The position numbers were made by a program, and so were the translations under genes. This document shows, piece after piece, positions 26,132-35,728 of a DNA stretch of 45,115 bases. The stretch lies in assembly GCA_041484195.1 (NCBI GenBank), contig JBGPHC010000031.1, positions 1 to 45,115 on the forward strand. The letters run 5' to 3'. Position 1 is the stretch's first letter; every line of letters starts with the position of its first letter. The DNA comes from PSRI01 sp041484195 (lineage in GTDB: Bacteria > Bacteroidota > Bacteroidia > Chitinophagales > Chitinophagaceae). The notes under the pieces are model-generated. The model searched no databases. It was not told where the DNA came from and saw only the letters and a list, made by a program, of their open reading frames with translations.

Positions 26132-26854
26132 ATGGGTAGAATATTTGAAGTCCGTAAGGCGACCATGTTTGCCCGCTGGGACAGGATGGCCAAACAGTTC
26201 AGCCGTATCGGAAAAGATATTGCCATCGCCGTGAAAGCAGGAGGGCCAGATCCAGATATCAATCCCTCCCTGCGCCGCATCATTCAAAACGCCAAGAGCG
26301 TGAATATGCCCAAGGATCGTGTGGAAGCCGCAATTAAGAGAGCGATGGGCAAGGAGATGGATAACCTGGAAGAGATTTTATACGAAGGATATGGCCCTCA
26401 TGGTGTTGCCATCCTGGTGGAAACCGCAACGGATAATCACGTGCGGACCGTAGCAAACATAAAATCTTATTTCAATAAGGGCGGCGGTGCACTCGGGAAT
26501 AGCGGAAGTGTGAGTTTTCAATTCAAAAAAATGGGCACTTTTAAATTAAAACCTGCAGGATTGAATCCGGAGGAGTTGGAATTGGAATTGATTGATTTTG
26601 GACTGGAAGAACTGGGAGAGGGCAGCGGTGACAATGGAGAAGAAGTATTAGTGATCCGGTGCAACTTTGCCGATTTTGGGAATATGCAAAAAGCCCTTGA
26701 AGAAAAAGGCCTCACGCCAATCAGTTCCGAACTGGAATGGATTCCCTTGAATGCTGTCCAGTTGCCGGAAGAGCAGGCACAGGAAGTACTGAAACTGGTT
26801 GACAGGTTGGAACAGGATGAAGACGTTCAAAAAGTTTTTCATAATCTTCAATAA
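26132..26854 (+). CDS. YebC/PmpR family (TACO1-like) protein
   Basis: 240 residues, YebC family. The first domain (1-75) has the family basic/helical region ending in NPSLRRIIQNAKSVNMPKD, and the central part carries the diagnostic ILYEGYGPHGVAILVE and the GGALGNSGSVSFQF block. These proteins were long called transcriptional regulators; more recent work on YebC/TACO1 relatives points to a role in translation through polyproline or other stalling sequences (established knowledge for other species). In this window that would complement EF-P. The N-terminus (MGRIFEVRKATMFARW) is the shortened Bacteroidota form. Monocistronic. Confidence 0.93.
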   Translation: MGRIFEVRKATMFARWDRMAKQFSRIGKDIAIAVKAGGPDPDINPSLRRIIQNAKSVNMPKDRVEAAIKRAMGKEMDNLEEILYEGYGPHGVAILVETATDNHVRTVANIKSYFNKGGGALGNSGSVSFQFKKMGTFKLKPAGLNPEELELELIDFGLEELGEGSGDNGEEVLVIRCNFADFGNMQKALEEKGLTPISSELEWIPLNAVQLPEEQAQEVLKLVDRLEQDEDVQKVFHNLQ

Positions 26855-27093
26855 CCATTCGTAAATAGTAATGCTCCGCGGCAATGCTCCTCCCACTGAT
26901 GATGCCATCTGTGATTACTAACACCAATATTTAGCCGATATCAGGACACCGGAATCCAGACCGGGGCAACAGCAGCGCCTATGCACGCTCCTTCTTGCAA
27001 CATAGTCATTTTGCTGAAATGCATATTTGTTTCCACTCTTCAGGATCGGTCGTTTCGGAGGCCGGAAATTTCTGGCGTATATTCGTGGCTATC

Positions 27094-27492
27094 GTGACGT
27101 CTTATATCATAGTTTTTGACGGTGTTTGCAATCTCTGCAACAGCAGTGTTCAATTTATTCTGAAAAGGGATCGGAAAAATCAATTTCAATTCGCGTCCCT
27201 GCAAGGCCATTTTGGACAGCAGGTGCTGCGTGCACAACAATTGAAGCAGGATCAATTCAATTCATTCATATTGATGGAAGGCAATATTGTTTACACCAGG
27301 TCAACAGCCGTATTGAGAGTGATGAAACATCTAGGTGGAGCATGGGCCCTGGGCTATGGATTCATCATAATTCCGAAATTCCTGCGGGATGGACTCTATA
27401 ACCTGATAGCTAAAAACCGTTACAAATGGTTTGGAAGAAAGGAGGAATGCTGGGTTCCAACCCCCGAATTGCAGGGAAAATTCTTATCCTGA
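27094..27492 (+). CDS. DCC family thiol-disulfide oxidoreductase-like protein (DUF393)
   Basis: 132 residues from a GTG at 27094. The name-giving motif is FDGVCNLCNSSVQF, with the Cys-x-x-Cys pair near residue 15, followed by the typical ILKRDRKNQFQFASLQ and the RSTAVLRVMKHLGG region. Family members are small and often next to membrane proteins; the biochemical role is not settled. The frame is open upstream to a TTG at 26995, but the residues before VTSYIIVFDG do not look like the family, and 132 residues is the usual size. Convergent with the small membrane protein at 27503. Confidence 0.82.
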   Translation: MTSYIIVFDGVCNLCNSSVQFILKRDRKNQFQFASLQGHFGQQVLRAQQLKQDQFNSFILMEGNIVYTRSTAVLRVMKHLGGAWALGYGFIIIPKFLRDGLYNLIAKNRYKWFGRKEECWVPTPELQGKFLS

Positions 27493-27502
27493 TGAGGGCA
27501 GA

Positions 27503-27841
27503 CTAATTTTTCTTCACTTTGTCCAGCAATTTCCTGTATAGTTTTTCATTCCTGGAGCGGATCAGCCAGGTACAGAGAAACCCTGCCGGAAAGCCAACCG
27601 CAAGGATCACGGCAATCTTGGGATTATCGGCTGGAATCGGTATCATGCTTATTTTCCCAATCAGGATCAATCCAAAAAATAATCCGAAAACAATGAGTAG
27701 CCCCCAGGCGATTGTGTAGAGTAAATAATATTTTACAGCCGATCCTTCACGCTGTTCTTTCCAGAATTCTATGAAGCGGATTTCTTTCTTGCTTAACACT
27801 TTCCTGTATTTATTTGTGGAAGAAAAAATTGATGCTCTCAA
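27503..27841 (-). CDS. Small hypothetical membrane protein, two helices
   Basis: Up to 112 residues: a charged N-terminal segment (about 1-37), two hydrophobic helices (about 39-64 and 75-93) and a basic C-terminus ending LLDKVKKN. Not recognised. The longest frame starts at TTG 27841; a GTG at 27799 would shorten it by 14 residues. It lies downstream of the E1 dehydrogenase gene on the same strand with a gap of about 90 nt. Confidence 0.5.
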   Translation of the reverse strand: MRASIFSSTNKYRKVLSKKEIRFIEFWKEQREGSAVKYYLLYTIAWGLLIVFGLFFGLILIGKISMIPIPADNPKIAVILAVGFPAGFLCTWLIRSRNEKLYRKLLDKVKKN

Positions 27842-27933
27842 AGTGAAGATTCTGTTGCCCGGAATTTACCGGCCGCTTCTATTTTATTCATTCAGGCATT
27901 CAATAATTGAAACATGGACAAGGCAGAGCCTTC

Positions 27934-30300
27934 TCATTCGGCCATCATTTCCCTGATTACCGCTACGATTTGTTCCGCGTTCGGTTTGCTGAAATAGTCG
28001 CCGTCGCTGCCATAGGAAGGACGATGGGCCTGAGCGGTAATGGTTCTGGGAGCCACATCCAGCCACTTGTATCCTCCCTGTTCCTCCATTACTTTATTAA
28101 ACATATAGGCCGCGCCGCCGCCGGGAACATCTTCATCCACGAAAACTATGCGGCTGGTCTTCTTCAATGATTCGAGAATTTTATGATGCAAATCAAATGG
28201 AAGCAGGGTCTGTACGTCAACCACTTCACAACTGATACCCAGTGATTCCAGCACCTGTACAGAATCCATCACGATCCTCAGGGTTGCACCATAAGTAACA
28301 ATGCTGATATCGTTACCTTCTTTAATGACCTCCGGAATTCCCAGGGCTACCCGGAATTCCAGCAGGTTGGAAGGCAATTTTTCTTTCAGCCTGTATCCGT
28401 TCAGGCATTCAATCATGAGGGATGGATCCATTCCTGCCAGCAGCGTATTGTACATACCCGCGGCCTGAACCATGTTTCTGGGAACACAAATATGAAAACC
28501 CCTCAGCGAATTCAATATCATTCCCATTGGTGAGCCGCTATGCCAGATGCCCTCCAGCCTGTGCCCACGGGTGCGCACAATCAGGGGACAGCTTTGTTTT
28601 CCCTTGGTGCGGAAATGAAGTGTAGCCGCGTCATCGGTCAGGCTTTCCAGGCCATAGGGCAGATAGTCGATATATTGTATTTCAGCGATGGGGCGCAATC
28701 CGCGCATGGACATTCCAATTCCCTGTCCCATGATCGTTAGTTCACGGATTCCAGTATCGAATATTCTGTCTTCTCCATATTTCTGTTGCAGCCCTGCAAA
28801 ACCCTGGTTCACATCGCCGATTAGTCCAAGGTCTTCGCCAAATGCCACTACTTTAGGGTTATGTGCAAACAATTGGTCGAAATAGCGGTTGAGAATTTCG
28901 TATCCATTGAGCAAAGGTGCATCGGAAGCAAATTCGGGACTGGTACCCGTGATCAGGCGAATGGCCTTGGGCCCTTCATTGTATAAATGAGAATTATATA
29001 AAGCACTTTGAGACCTCAATAATTCTTCATAGTATTCCCGGATTTCAGTCAGTTGCGAGGATCCGCCGGGCATATTGAGGCTGGCAGCAAGAGCCTTGAA
29101 AATATCTTTCCGGGCTTGTTCCCTGTGGGCTAAGAGCTGGTCCAGCGCGCGACGGATTAATGAATCGCGGTCCAACCCTTTTGCGATCGCTTCTGCCAGA
29201 AGACTAGCAGCTCTATCCACCATGTTCCTTATGGGACTGATGTATTTTTCCCAGGCATTTTGCCGGCTTTCCCGAACCATATCCTTGGCTTGCAATTCAA
29301 TTTGGCTCAACTCTTCCTCGTCGGCCAGGGTATTCGTGAGGATCCACTCTTTCATCTTCCTTAGGCAATCCCATTCCCTTTCCCATTCCAGCCGCTCCGG
29401 TGATTTATAACGTTCATGACTACCTGATGTGGAGTGTCCCTGGGGCTGCGTCAGTTCTTCCACATGAAACAAGGCCGGGATATGGGTATCCCTGATCTTG
29501 CTGATACCATGTTCAAAAATTTCACACATCCCCGCATAATCCCATCCTTTCACTTTATAAATGTCAATGCCATTGGTCCCTTCTCTTTTCTGGAATCCTT
29601 TCATCGCTTCCGAGATGGAGCCCTTGGTGGTTTGGTATTTGCTTGGAACAGAAATTCCATAGCCGTCATCCCATACAAATACCGCCAGGGGAATCTGCAA
29701 AACCGCTGCGGCATTGAGGGTCTCCCAAAATTGGCCTTCGCTGGTGGAAGCATCCCCAATCGTACTGAAACAGATTTCATTACCATTGTCAGACAGCTCA
29801 TTAAATTGTTTCAGCAATTGCACATTCCTGAAAGTTTTTGAAGCAAAAGCCAAGCCCAGGGCTCTTGGCATTTGTCCTGCCGTAGGCGCAATGCCACTGG
29901 TGATATTCTTTTTCTTCACCAGGTCCAGGAACTCACCGTTTTTGTCAACCAATCCGGTGGCAAAATGGGAATTCATCTGACGTCCGGCGCTATGCGGGTC
30001 ATGATTCTGATCGGGATCTGCATATAATTGTGAGAAGAATTCTTCAATCCTCGCGGAACCACTCGCGAAGGCCAGGGTCTGGTCTCGATAATAACCCGCG
30101 TAAAAATCTCCAGGTCTGAAGAATTTTGCCATGGCAACCTGGGGTAATTCTTTGCCATCACCGAAGATGCCGAACTTAGCTTTACCGGTAAGGACTTCTT
30201 TTCTGCCCAGGAGACTGGCTTCGCGGCTTTCACATACCAGCCTGTAGTCCTTGAGTACTTCCTCGCGGAAGCGGTCAAAAGATAATTTTTCTAATGACAT
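27934..30300 (-). CDS. Thiamine-dependent 2-oxoacid dehydrogenase E1, alpha and beta subunits fused
   Basis: 788 residues. The N-terminal two fifths correspond to the E1-alpha domain, with the TPP-binding region FSTIGDASTSEGQFWE ending in VWDDGYGIS. The C-terminal part is E1-beta: VAFGEDLGLIGDVNQG, DTGIRELTIMGQGIGM, and a transketolase C-domain beginning EVVDVQTLLPFD. Such fusions decarboxylate pyruvate or branched-chain 2-oxoacids and pass the acyl group to an E2; branched-chain substrate is my best guess. No E2 or E3 gene is present. I start at MSLEKL (30300), because a -7 element at 30332-30339 would place the transcript start at about the upstream ATG (30327). Confidence 0.9.
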   Translation of the reverse strand: MSLEKLSFDRFREEVLKDYRLVCESREASLLGRKEVLTGKAKFGIFGDGKELPQVAMAKFFRPGDFYAGYYRDQTLAFASGSARIEEFFSQLYADPDQNHDPHSAGRQMNSHFATGLVDKNGEFLDLVKKKNITSGIAPTAGQMPRALGLAFASKTFRNVQLLKQFNELSDNGNEICFSTIGDASTSEGQFWETLNAAAVLQIPLAVFVWDDGYGISVPSKYQTTKGSISEAMKGFQKREGTNGIDIYKVKGWDYAGMCEIFEHGISKIRDTHIPALFHVEELTQPQGHSTSGSHERYKSPERLEWEREWDCLRKMKEWILTNTLADEEELSQIELQAKDMVRESRQNAWEKYISPIRNMVDRAASLLAEAIAKGLDRDSLIRRALDQLLAHREQARKDIFKALAASLNMPGGSSQLTEIREYYEELLRSQSALYNSHLYNEGPKAIRLITGTSPEFASDAPLLNGYEILNRYFDQLFAHNPKVVAFGEDLGLIGDVNQGFAGLQQKYGEDRIFDTGIRELTIMGQGIGMSMRGLRPIAEIQYIDYLPYGLESLTDDAATLHFRTKGKQSCPLIVRTRGHRLEGIWHSGSPMGMILNSLRGFHICVPRNMVQAAGMYNTLLAGMDPSLMIECLNGYRLKEKLPSNLLEFRVALGIPEVIKEGNDISIVTYGATLRIVMDSVQVLESLGISCEVVDVQTLLPFDLHHKILESLKKTSRIVFVDEDVPGGGAAYMFNKVMEEQGGYKWLDVAPRTITAQAHRPSYGSDGDYFSKPNAEQIVAVIREMMAE

Positions 30301-30331
30301 TGAATCGTTGGGAATCAGATGTTCCATGCGA

Positions 30332-30339
30332 CAAAAGTA
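30332..30339 (-). promoter_or_regulatory. -7 element TACTTTTG of the E1 gene
   Basis: Exact TAnnTTTG on the minus strand, only 5 nt before the first possible ATG (30327). It favours translation from the second ATG (30300) or a leaderless message. Confidence 0.5.
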
Positions 30340-30411
30340 GCCATTAAGTTAAGAAATTCAGGCCTGTAACATAGCTTGTTAAAAAAATGTCAGTTTATAC
30401 GGGTTTTTAAC

Positions 30412-30427
30412 ATTGTTGGTCAACAAT
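30412..30427. promoter_or_regulatory. Palindrome ATTGTTG-GT-CAACAAT before the DUF1573 pair
   Basis: Perfect 7-bp arms (30412-30418 and 30421-30427) with a 2-nt centre, in the divergent E1/DUF1573 region about 50 nt before the ATG at 30480. TAGTTTTA (30430-30437), close to the -7 consensus, follows at once. The layout fits an operator overlapping a promoter. Confidence 0.5.
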
Positions 30428-30479
30428 ATGTAGTTTTACAACACGTTTTTACTGGAACGGTTTTTGAAACTAATCATCT

Positions 30480-30938
30480 ATGAAAAGAATATTTACTCTC
30501 CTCTCAATAATAGCGCTCACCCAGGTGGCAGTGGCTCAAAACCCGGCTACAGCGAAGGCTTCAGATCCTGCCAATGACCCGCTGGTCCTGAAGGAAACCC
30601 AATATGATTTCGGGAAAATTCCCCAGGGCAAGCCTGTAACTCATATATTTGAAGTAGTAAATACAGGAAAAGATTCCCTGAAAATTGAGAATGTGCAGGC
30701 TTCCTGCGGTTGCACAACGCCTGAATGGAACCGTGATCCTATAGCTCCCGGAGGCACTAAGAATATAACGGTCGGTTATAACGCAATTGCGGAAGGAGTT
30801 TTTGAGAAATACATAACGATCTTCTATCATACAGGCAAGACTAAGCAGGTATATATCAAGGGCCAGGTGTGGAAAACCCCATCTGATCCCGCCCCGGCAA
30901 ATGCAAGCATTCAATTATTAAAAAACATAAACCAGTAA
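30480..30938 (+). CDS. DUF1573 domain-containing protein (first of a pair)
   Basis: 152 residues with a signal peptide (1-19, ending AVAQ) and a DUF1573 immunoglobulin-like domain. Visible landmarks: YDFGKIPQGKPVTHIFEVVN and the hallmark ASCGCTTPEW, in which two Cys flank a Gly, then APGGTKNITVGYN. Such proteins are exported and abundant in Bacteroidota; the function is not established. The next gene is a paralogue starting 4 nt after the stop, so the two form an operon. Confidence 0.9.
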   Translation: MKRIFTLLSIIALTQVAVAQNPATAKASDPANDPLVLKETQYDFGKIPQGKPVTHIFEVVNTGKDSLKIENVQASCGCTTPEWNRDPIAPGGTKNITVGYNAIAEGVFEKYITIFYHTGKTKQVYIKGQVWKTPSDPAPANASIQLLKNINQ

Positions 30939-30941
30939 AAT

Positions 30942-31397
30942 ATGAAGAAACTGTTATTCAGCCTGGCGGCTATCGCAGTTACTACATGGGCCGTAGCGCA
31001 GGACAATAGTGCCGCGGCAAAGCCCAAAGTAGAAGACGTGATTAAATTCAAAGACGCAAAACACGATTTTGGAAAGATCAAGCAGGGCGTTCCTGTAAAT
31101 TTTGATTTTGCTTTCCAGAATATCAGTGATAAACCGGTAGTGATTGAGAACGCGTGGGCTTCATGCGGTTGCACCACTCCTACCAAGCCCGAACAACCCA
31201 CGTCAAAAGGAAAGTCAAATGCAATTAAGGCAGGTTTTAATGCGCAGAACCCCGGCCCTTTCGACAAGACAGTCTATGTTAAAGTGCAGGGAATTGACCT
31301 TCCCTTCGAATTGAAGATTACTGGTGAAGTTTTGCCGGCAGATGCTTATGCAAAATATGAAGCCGATAAAAAAGGAAAAAAGACTGGCAGTAAATAG
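30942..31397 (+). CDS. DUF1573 domain-containing protein (second of a pair)
   Basis: 151 residues, signal peptide ending TWAVAQ, then one DUF1573 domain with HDFGKIKQGVPVNFDFAFQN and ASCGCTTPTKPEQP. It is a diverged tandem copy of the preceding gene (same order of landmarks and the same Cys-Gly-Cys hallmark) and ends with a Lys-rich tail (DKKGKKTGSK). The loop after the hallmark is longer here and includes a Lys/Ser-rich stretch. A strong terminator follows, which closes the two-gene operon. Confidence 0.9.
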   Translation: MKKLLFSLAAIAVTTWAVAQDNSAAAKPKVEDVIKFKDAKHDFGKIKQGVPVNFDFAFQNISDKPVVIENAWASCGCTTPTKPEQPTSKGKSNAIKAGFNAQNPGPFDKTVYVKVQGIDLPFELKITGEVLPADAYAKYEADKKGKKTGSK

Positions 31398-31427
31398 TCT
31401 GTGAAATAGTCCAAAAAATAATTCAGG

Positions 31428-31456
31428 ATCCCCGCTATAAACAGCGGGGATTTTTG
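31428..31456 (+). terminator. Intrinsic terminator after the DUF1573 pair
   Basis: ATCCCCGCT (31428-31436) pairs with AGCGGGGAT (31443-31451), followed by T4-5. Confidence 0.92.
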
Positions 31457-31569
31457 CGTTATTGCTACTCCGTTCAATCCCGGATAAATAGAATTCAAGT
31501 GGTTGCTTCAGGTCTTCATTCCAAAATCACTTATCTTCATCTTCCTTCCATTCAAATCAAGCATCAGCC

Positions 31570-33399
31570 ATGAAAAAAATATTAGCAAGCGCATTGCTAC
31601 TTGTTTACTTTTCTTCCTATTCAACAGCGCAGCCCGATTCAGTCAGTGCTTATAAGAAAACCACGGCCATGATATCCATGCGCGACGGTGTGAAATTGTT
31701 TACCGTGATTTTTACTCCGGTGAATGCGACCGGCCCTACTCCTATTCTGATGCAACGAACTCCCTATGGCGCGGACCTGCCAGATAATTTTGATTTGTTG
31801 CATTATGCCTACCTGGGTAATATGGCCAGGGAAGGGTACATTTTTGTATGGCAGGATATTAGGGGAAAATATAAGAGCGAAGGAAATATGCAGATCCACC
31901 AGCCCCTGATTCACGCCACTCGGCCAGGAGCGATAGATGAAAGCACGGATACCTATGACGCGATAGACTGGTTGGTAAAAAATGTGCCCGCCAATAATGG
32001 TAAAGTTGGGTTGCTGGGTATTTCCTATCCGGGATGGTTGACGCTGGTAGGGTCGGTTGATCCTCATCCCGCTCTGAAGGCTTCATCTGAACAGGCTTGC
32101 ATGGGTGATTTATTTTTGGGTGATGATTTCCACCACAATGGCGCCTTCCGGTTAAGCTATGCCATGGAATATACTTACGAAGTGGAATACGATAAGACTA
32201 CCGACAGCGACTTTCCCTTTCCTCAATTCGATCTCTACGACTGGTACAAGAAACTGGGATCATTGAAAAATGTGAATGAGAAATATTTTCACAATAGAGT
32301 TGCTACCTGGAATAATCTGGTGCAGCACCCCAATTACGACAGTTTCTGGCAAAAAAATTCTCCCCTGAATTATGTCCATTCACCTCAGGTTCCCATGCTC
32401 CACGTAGGAGGATACTTCGACCAGGAAGACATCAACGGACCACAACTCTTGTATGGTCATATGGAGACAAAGGACAGCTTCAACCGGAATTATATCTGTC
32501 TCGGACCTTGGTTTCACGGGCAATGGAGCAGGGCCAGCGCGGACAACCTGGGTAAAATAGAATTTGAAAGCAATACGGCAGCATGGTTCCAGGCATTACA
32601 GAAAAAATGGTTTGACTATTGGCTGAAAGGGATTGGAGACGGCCATTTTTTGGAAGCCAATTGTTTCCAGACCGGCAGTAACCAATGGAAGTCTTATAGC
32701 ACCTGGCCCCCAAAAGAAGCGACTACTCAAAATCTATATGCGGGGCCCGGCCATGAATGCTCCTTTTCGAAACCAACTGTCAACAGCGGATTCGTGAGCT
32801 ATACAAGCGACCCCGCCAGCCCCGTCCCTTATAGAACCCAGCCAATTGAAGCCACTTATGGACCCGGTAGCCGCTGGAGGACCTGGCAGGTGGAGGACCA
32901 GCGCTTCGTGTATTCGAGACCGGATGTTGTGAGTTTTACCAGCGATTCATTGAGGGAAGACCTGACAGTTACCGGAAGCATCTTGGCTCATATTTTCGCC
33001 AGCACAAGCGGCACCGATGCGGATTGGATCGTGAAACTGATAGATGTGTACCCTGACTTTGATCAAAAGAACCGGGTCATGAGCGGTTACCAATTACCGG
33101 TAGCAATGGAGGCATTCCGGGGCCGGTTCAGGAAAAGTTTTAAGAAGCCAGAACCGCTTATCCCAGGCAAACCGGAGGAATTCGTGATCGACCTACACCA
33201 GATCAATCATGTTTTTAAGAAAGGTCATCGCCTTATGATCCAGATCCAAAGCACCTGGTTCCCGGTCATCGACCGCAATCCTCAGAAATTTGTGCCGAAT
33301 ATTTATGAAGCCAGGGATTCCGACTTTATGAAAGCAGAAAACAGGATTTATTTTTCATCCAAATACCCGACTCATATTGAGCTGCCGGTCATGCGTTGA
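31570..33399 (+). CDS. Exported CocE/NonD (S15-like) hydrolase
   Basis: 609 residues with a signal peptide (1-20, ending STAQ). The N-terminal alpha/beta hydrolase domain has the nucleophile Ser152 in LLGISYPGW and the oxyanion/substrate region QDIRGKYKSEG. GGYFDQED supplies the likely acid and GPWFHGQW the His. The C-terminal jelly-roll domain (about 420-600) is the X-Pro dipeptidyl-peptidase C-domain. DPHPALKASSEQ and GDDFHHNGAF resemble alpha-amino-acid ester hydrolases more than cocaine esterase, so hydrolysis of amino-acyl esters, amides or peptides in the periplasm is plausible. It is monocistronic. Confidence 0.88.
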   Translation: MKKILASALLLVYFSSYSTAQPDSVSAYKKTTAMISMRDGVKLFTVIFTPVNATGPTPILMQRTPYGADLPDNFDLLHYAYLGNMAREGYIFVWQDIRGKYKSEGNMQIHQPLIHATRPGAIDESTDTYDAIDWLVKNVPANNGKVGLLGISYPGWLTLVGSVDPHPALKASSEQACMGDLFLGDDFHHNGAFRLSYAMEYTYEVEYDKTTDSDFPFPQFDLYDWYKKLGSLKNVNEKYFHNRVATWNNLVQHPNYDSFWQKNSPLNYVHSPQVPMLHVGGYFDQEDINGPQLLYGHMETKDSFNRNYICLGPWFHGQWSRASADNLGKIEFESNTAAWFQALQKKWFDYWLKGIGDGHFLEANCFQTGSNQWKSYSTWPPKEATTQNLYAGPGHECSFSKPTVNSGFVSYTSDPASPVPYRTQPIEATYGPGSRWRTWQVEDQRFVYSRPDVVSFTSDSLREDLTVTGSILAHIFASTSGTDADWIVKLIDVYPDFDQKNRVMSGYQLPVAMEAFRGRFRKSFKKPEPLIPGKPEEFVIDLHQINHVFKKGHRLMIQIQSTWFPVIDRNPQKFVPNIYEARDSDFMKAENRIYFSSKYPTHIELPVMR

Positions 33400-33499
33400 T
33401 ATTTGGCATTGCGAAATAAGAAAATCCGGACGAATAATAAATGAAGGATCAACAATACATGATCAAAAAAAATATCCGATAGCATAATGGATGCCTGCT

Positions 33500-33507
33500 T
33501 ATTTTTG
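33500..33507 (+). promoter_or_regulatory. -7 element TATTTTTG of the DUF5916 gene
   Basis: Exact TAnnTTTG giving a leader of about 23 nt to the GTG at 33537, which supports that start. No TTG at -33. Confidence 0.55.
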
Positions 33508-33536
33508 TTGTTTTACCAGGACTAACTTTACTTACA

Positions 33537-35711
33537 GTGCAACGAATCATCTTGTTATTGACAGGCTGCATGATGAGCCTTTCCGTATTCTGCCAGAAGA
33601 TCAATGCATCTTACCAGCTACATATTCGCAAAGCAAATTCGCAAATTAAGATTGACGGTGTTCCGGATGAACAGGCCTGGCAGGAAGCTGATCTGGCTTC
33701 AAATTTCTATATGGTATTGCCCATGGACAGCAGTCGCGCTCGGGTACACACGGATGTGAAAATGACTTATGACGATAAGAACCTGTATATACTCGCCATC
33801 TGCTATCTGCCTGCGCCCGGACCCTATATGGTAGAATCCCTCCGAAAGGATTTTGTTTTTGGAAAGAATGATAATTTTCTTCTGTTCATGGATACATTCG
33901 ATGACCAGACCAATGGATTTTCTTTTGGAGCCAATGCCGCAGGCGCTCAATGGGACGGCACGATGTATGAAGGAGGCAAAGTGGACCTGAATTGGGAAAA
34001 CAAATGGCAGTCAGCGGTCAAAAATTATCCCGACAAATGGATCTGGGAAGCTGCCTTTCCATTCAAGACCCTGCGCTACAAGCAGGGAATTAAGGAATGG
34101 GGTGTTAACTTCAGCCGCCTGGATATTAAAATGGCGGAAAAATCGAGTTGGGCTCCCGTGCCGAGACAATTCCCCACGGCATCTCTCGCCTATTCAGGAA
34201 CATTAGTATGGGATGAAGTGCCTCCTGCCGCAGGATCAAATATTTCCCTGATTCCCTATGACCTCGGCCGAATGACCAAGAACTATTCCGTCAATGACAA
34301 GGCTAAATACCATGCGGAATTCGGCGCAGATGCGAAGATTGCCCTAAGTTCGGCACTGAACCTGGATCTCACTGTCAATCCTGATTTTTCACAAGTGGAA
34401 GTTGACCAGCAGGTAACCAACCTCGACAGGTATGAATTGTTCTTTCCGGAAAAGAGACAGTTCTTCCTGGAAAATGGTGACCAGTTTACCAATTTCGGCT
34501 ATGCAGGCATCAGACCCTTCTTTTCCCGTAGGATTGGGCTGGACGCCCCGATCCTGTTTGGCGCCAGGCTCAGTGGTAAACTCGACAAGAATTGGCGTAT
34601 GGGATTAATGGATATGCAGACGGGTAAAGTTGACAGCGTAGGCCTTCCTTCCCAGAATTTTGCCGTGCTGGCATTGCAGCGGCGCATATTCGCGAGATCA
34701 AATATTGGATTCCTCTTCGTGAATAAGCAATCATTTCATTACCAGCCGGGACAGGACAGCAGCAAGCCGCAATATTCAGAATTCAACAGGAATTTCGGCA
34801 TTGAATATAATCTGGCATCTTCCAACAATCTCTGGACCGGCAAGGTGATGCTCCTGAAATCATTCAGCCCCGGTATCAGTGGAAATGATTTTTCAGCGGC
34901 AGGTCACCTTCAATATGTCAGCCGTAAATGGACGATATTATGGCAGAATGAATTCGTAGGCAGGAATTTCACCGCGGAAGCAGGATATGTTCCCAGGCAG
35001 GGATATATCAGGACCAACCCTTCCATCAGCCGATTATTTTTCCCACTACGGGGGCCCGTGTTGAGCCATGGTCCCACACTCGGGGGCGTTTATTTTTTTG
35101 ACCAATCCTGGAATGCTACAGACAATCAAACCATATTGGCCTATAATGTCGCCTTCCGTGATCAGTCCCTGTTTGGCGCTACGGTTACCCATGACTATGT
35201 TAAGTTGTTGAGACCCTTTGACCCAACCAATTCAGGAAAGGATACCCTGGCAAGAGAGAGCCAGCATAGGTTTAACACCGCCACGCTCGGTTTCACTTCC
35301 AAACCCCAGGTGCTGTTCACCTATGCCCTCTCCGTTAGTTATGGCGGTTATTATGCAGCGGGGACGAGGCTAGCCATCACTAATTCTCTCGGATACCGTT
35401 TCCAACCCTTCGTGAGTATCCAGATTAATACCAGCTACAACAATATTCGTTTGCCGCAGCCATGGGGTGACAATGGATTTTGGCTGGTAGGGCCCAGGGT
35501 GGATATAACGTTCACCAATACCCTATACTTTACCACATTCATCCAGTATAACAACCAGCAGAAAAATGTGAATGTCAACACCCGCTTGCAATGGCGATAC
35601 AGGCCCGCGTCGGATTTGTTTTTTGTATACACAGACAATTATTATCCCGCCCCGCTCTCTGTGAGGAACCGGGCCGTCGTTCTGAAAATGACCTACTGGC
35701 TTAATTGGTAA
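33537..35711 (+). CDS. DUF5916 protein with CBM9-like N-terminal domain
   Basis: 724 residues starting at GTG. A signal peptide (1-20, ending SVFCQ) is followed by a CBM9-like beta-sandwich (about 25-230: KIDGVPDEQAWQEAD, TYDDKNLYILAICY). The rest (about 240-724) is DUF5916, rich in alternating strands with aromatic ends, as in an outer-membrane beta-barrel. ALNLDLTVNPDFSQVEVDQQ and LFFPEKRQFFLENGD are the characteristic block between the two parts. The last residue is Trp-rich (MTYWLNW), compatible with a barrel C-terminus. Function is unknown. Convergent with the MFS gene at 35729, with a 17-nt gap. Confidence 0.88.
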   Translation: MQRIILLLTGCMMSLSVFCQKINASYQLHIRKANSQIKIDGVPDEQAWQEADLASNFYMVLPMDSSRARVHTDVKMTYDDKNLYILAICYLPAPGPYMVESLRKDFVFGKNDNFLLFMDTFDDQTNGFSFGANAAGAQWDGTMYEGGKVDLNWENKWQSAVKNYPDKWIWEAAFPFKTLRYKQGIKEWGVNFSRLDIKMAEKSSWAPVPRQFPTASLAYSGTLVWDEVPPAAGSNISLIPYDLGRMTKNYSVNDKAKYHAEFGADAKIALSSALNLDLTVNPDFSQVEVDQQVTNLDRYELFFPEKRQFFLENGDQFTNFGYAGIRPFFSRRIGLDAPILFGARLSGKLDKNWRMGLMDMQTGKVDSVGLPSQNFAVLALQRRIFARSNIGFLFVNKQSFHYQPGQDSSKPQYSEFNRNFGIEYNLASSNNLWTGKVMLLKSFSPGISGNDFSAAGHLQYVSRKWTILWQNEFVGRNFTAEAGYVPRQGYIRTNPSISRLFFPLRGPVLSHGPTLGGVYFFDQSWNATDNQTILAYNVAFRDQSLFGATVTHDYVKLLRPFDPTNSGKDTLARESQHRFNTATLGFTSKPQVLFTYALSVSYGGYYAAGTRLAITNSLGYRFQPFVSIQINTSYNNIRLPQPWGDNGFWLVGPRVDITFTNTLYFTTFIQYNNQQKNVNVNTRLQWRYRPASDLFFVYTDNYYPAPLSVRNRAVVLKMTYWLNW

Positions 35712-35728
35712 GAGTAGTGGTTTAGTCA

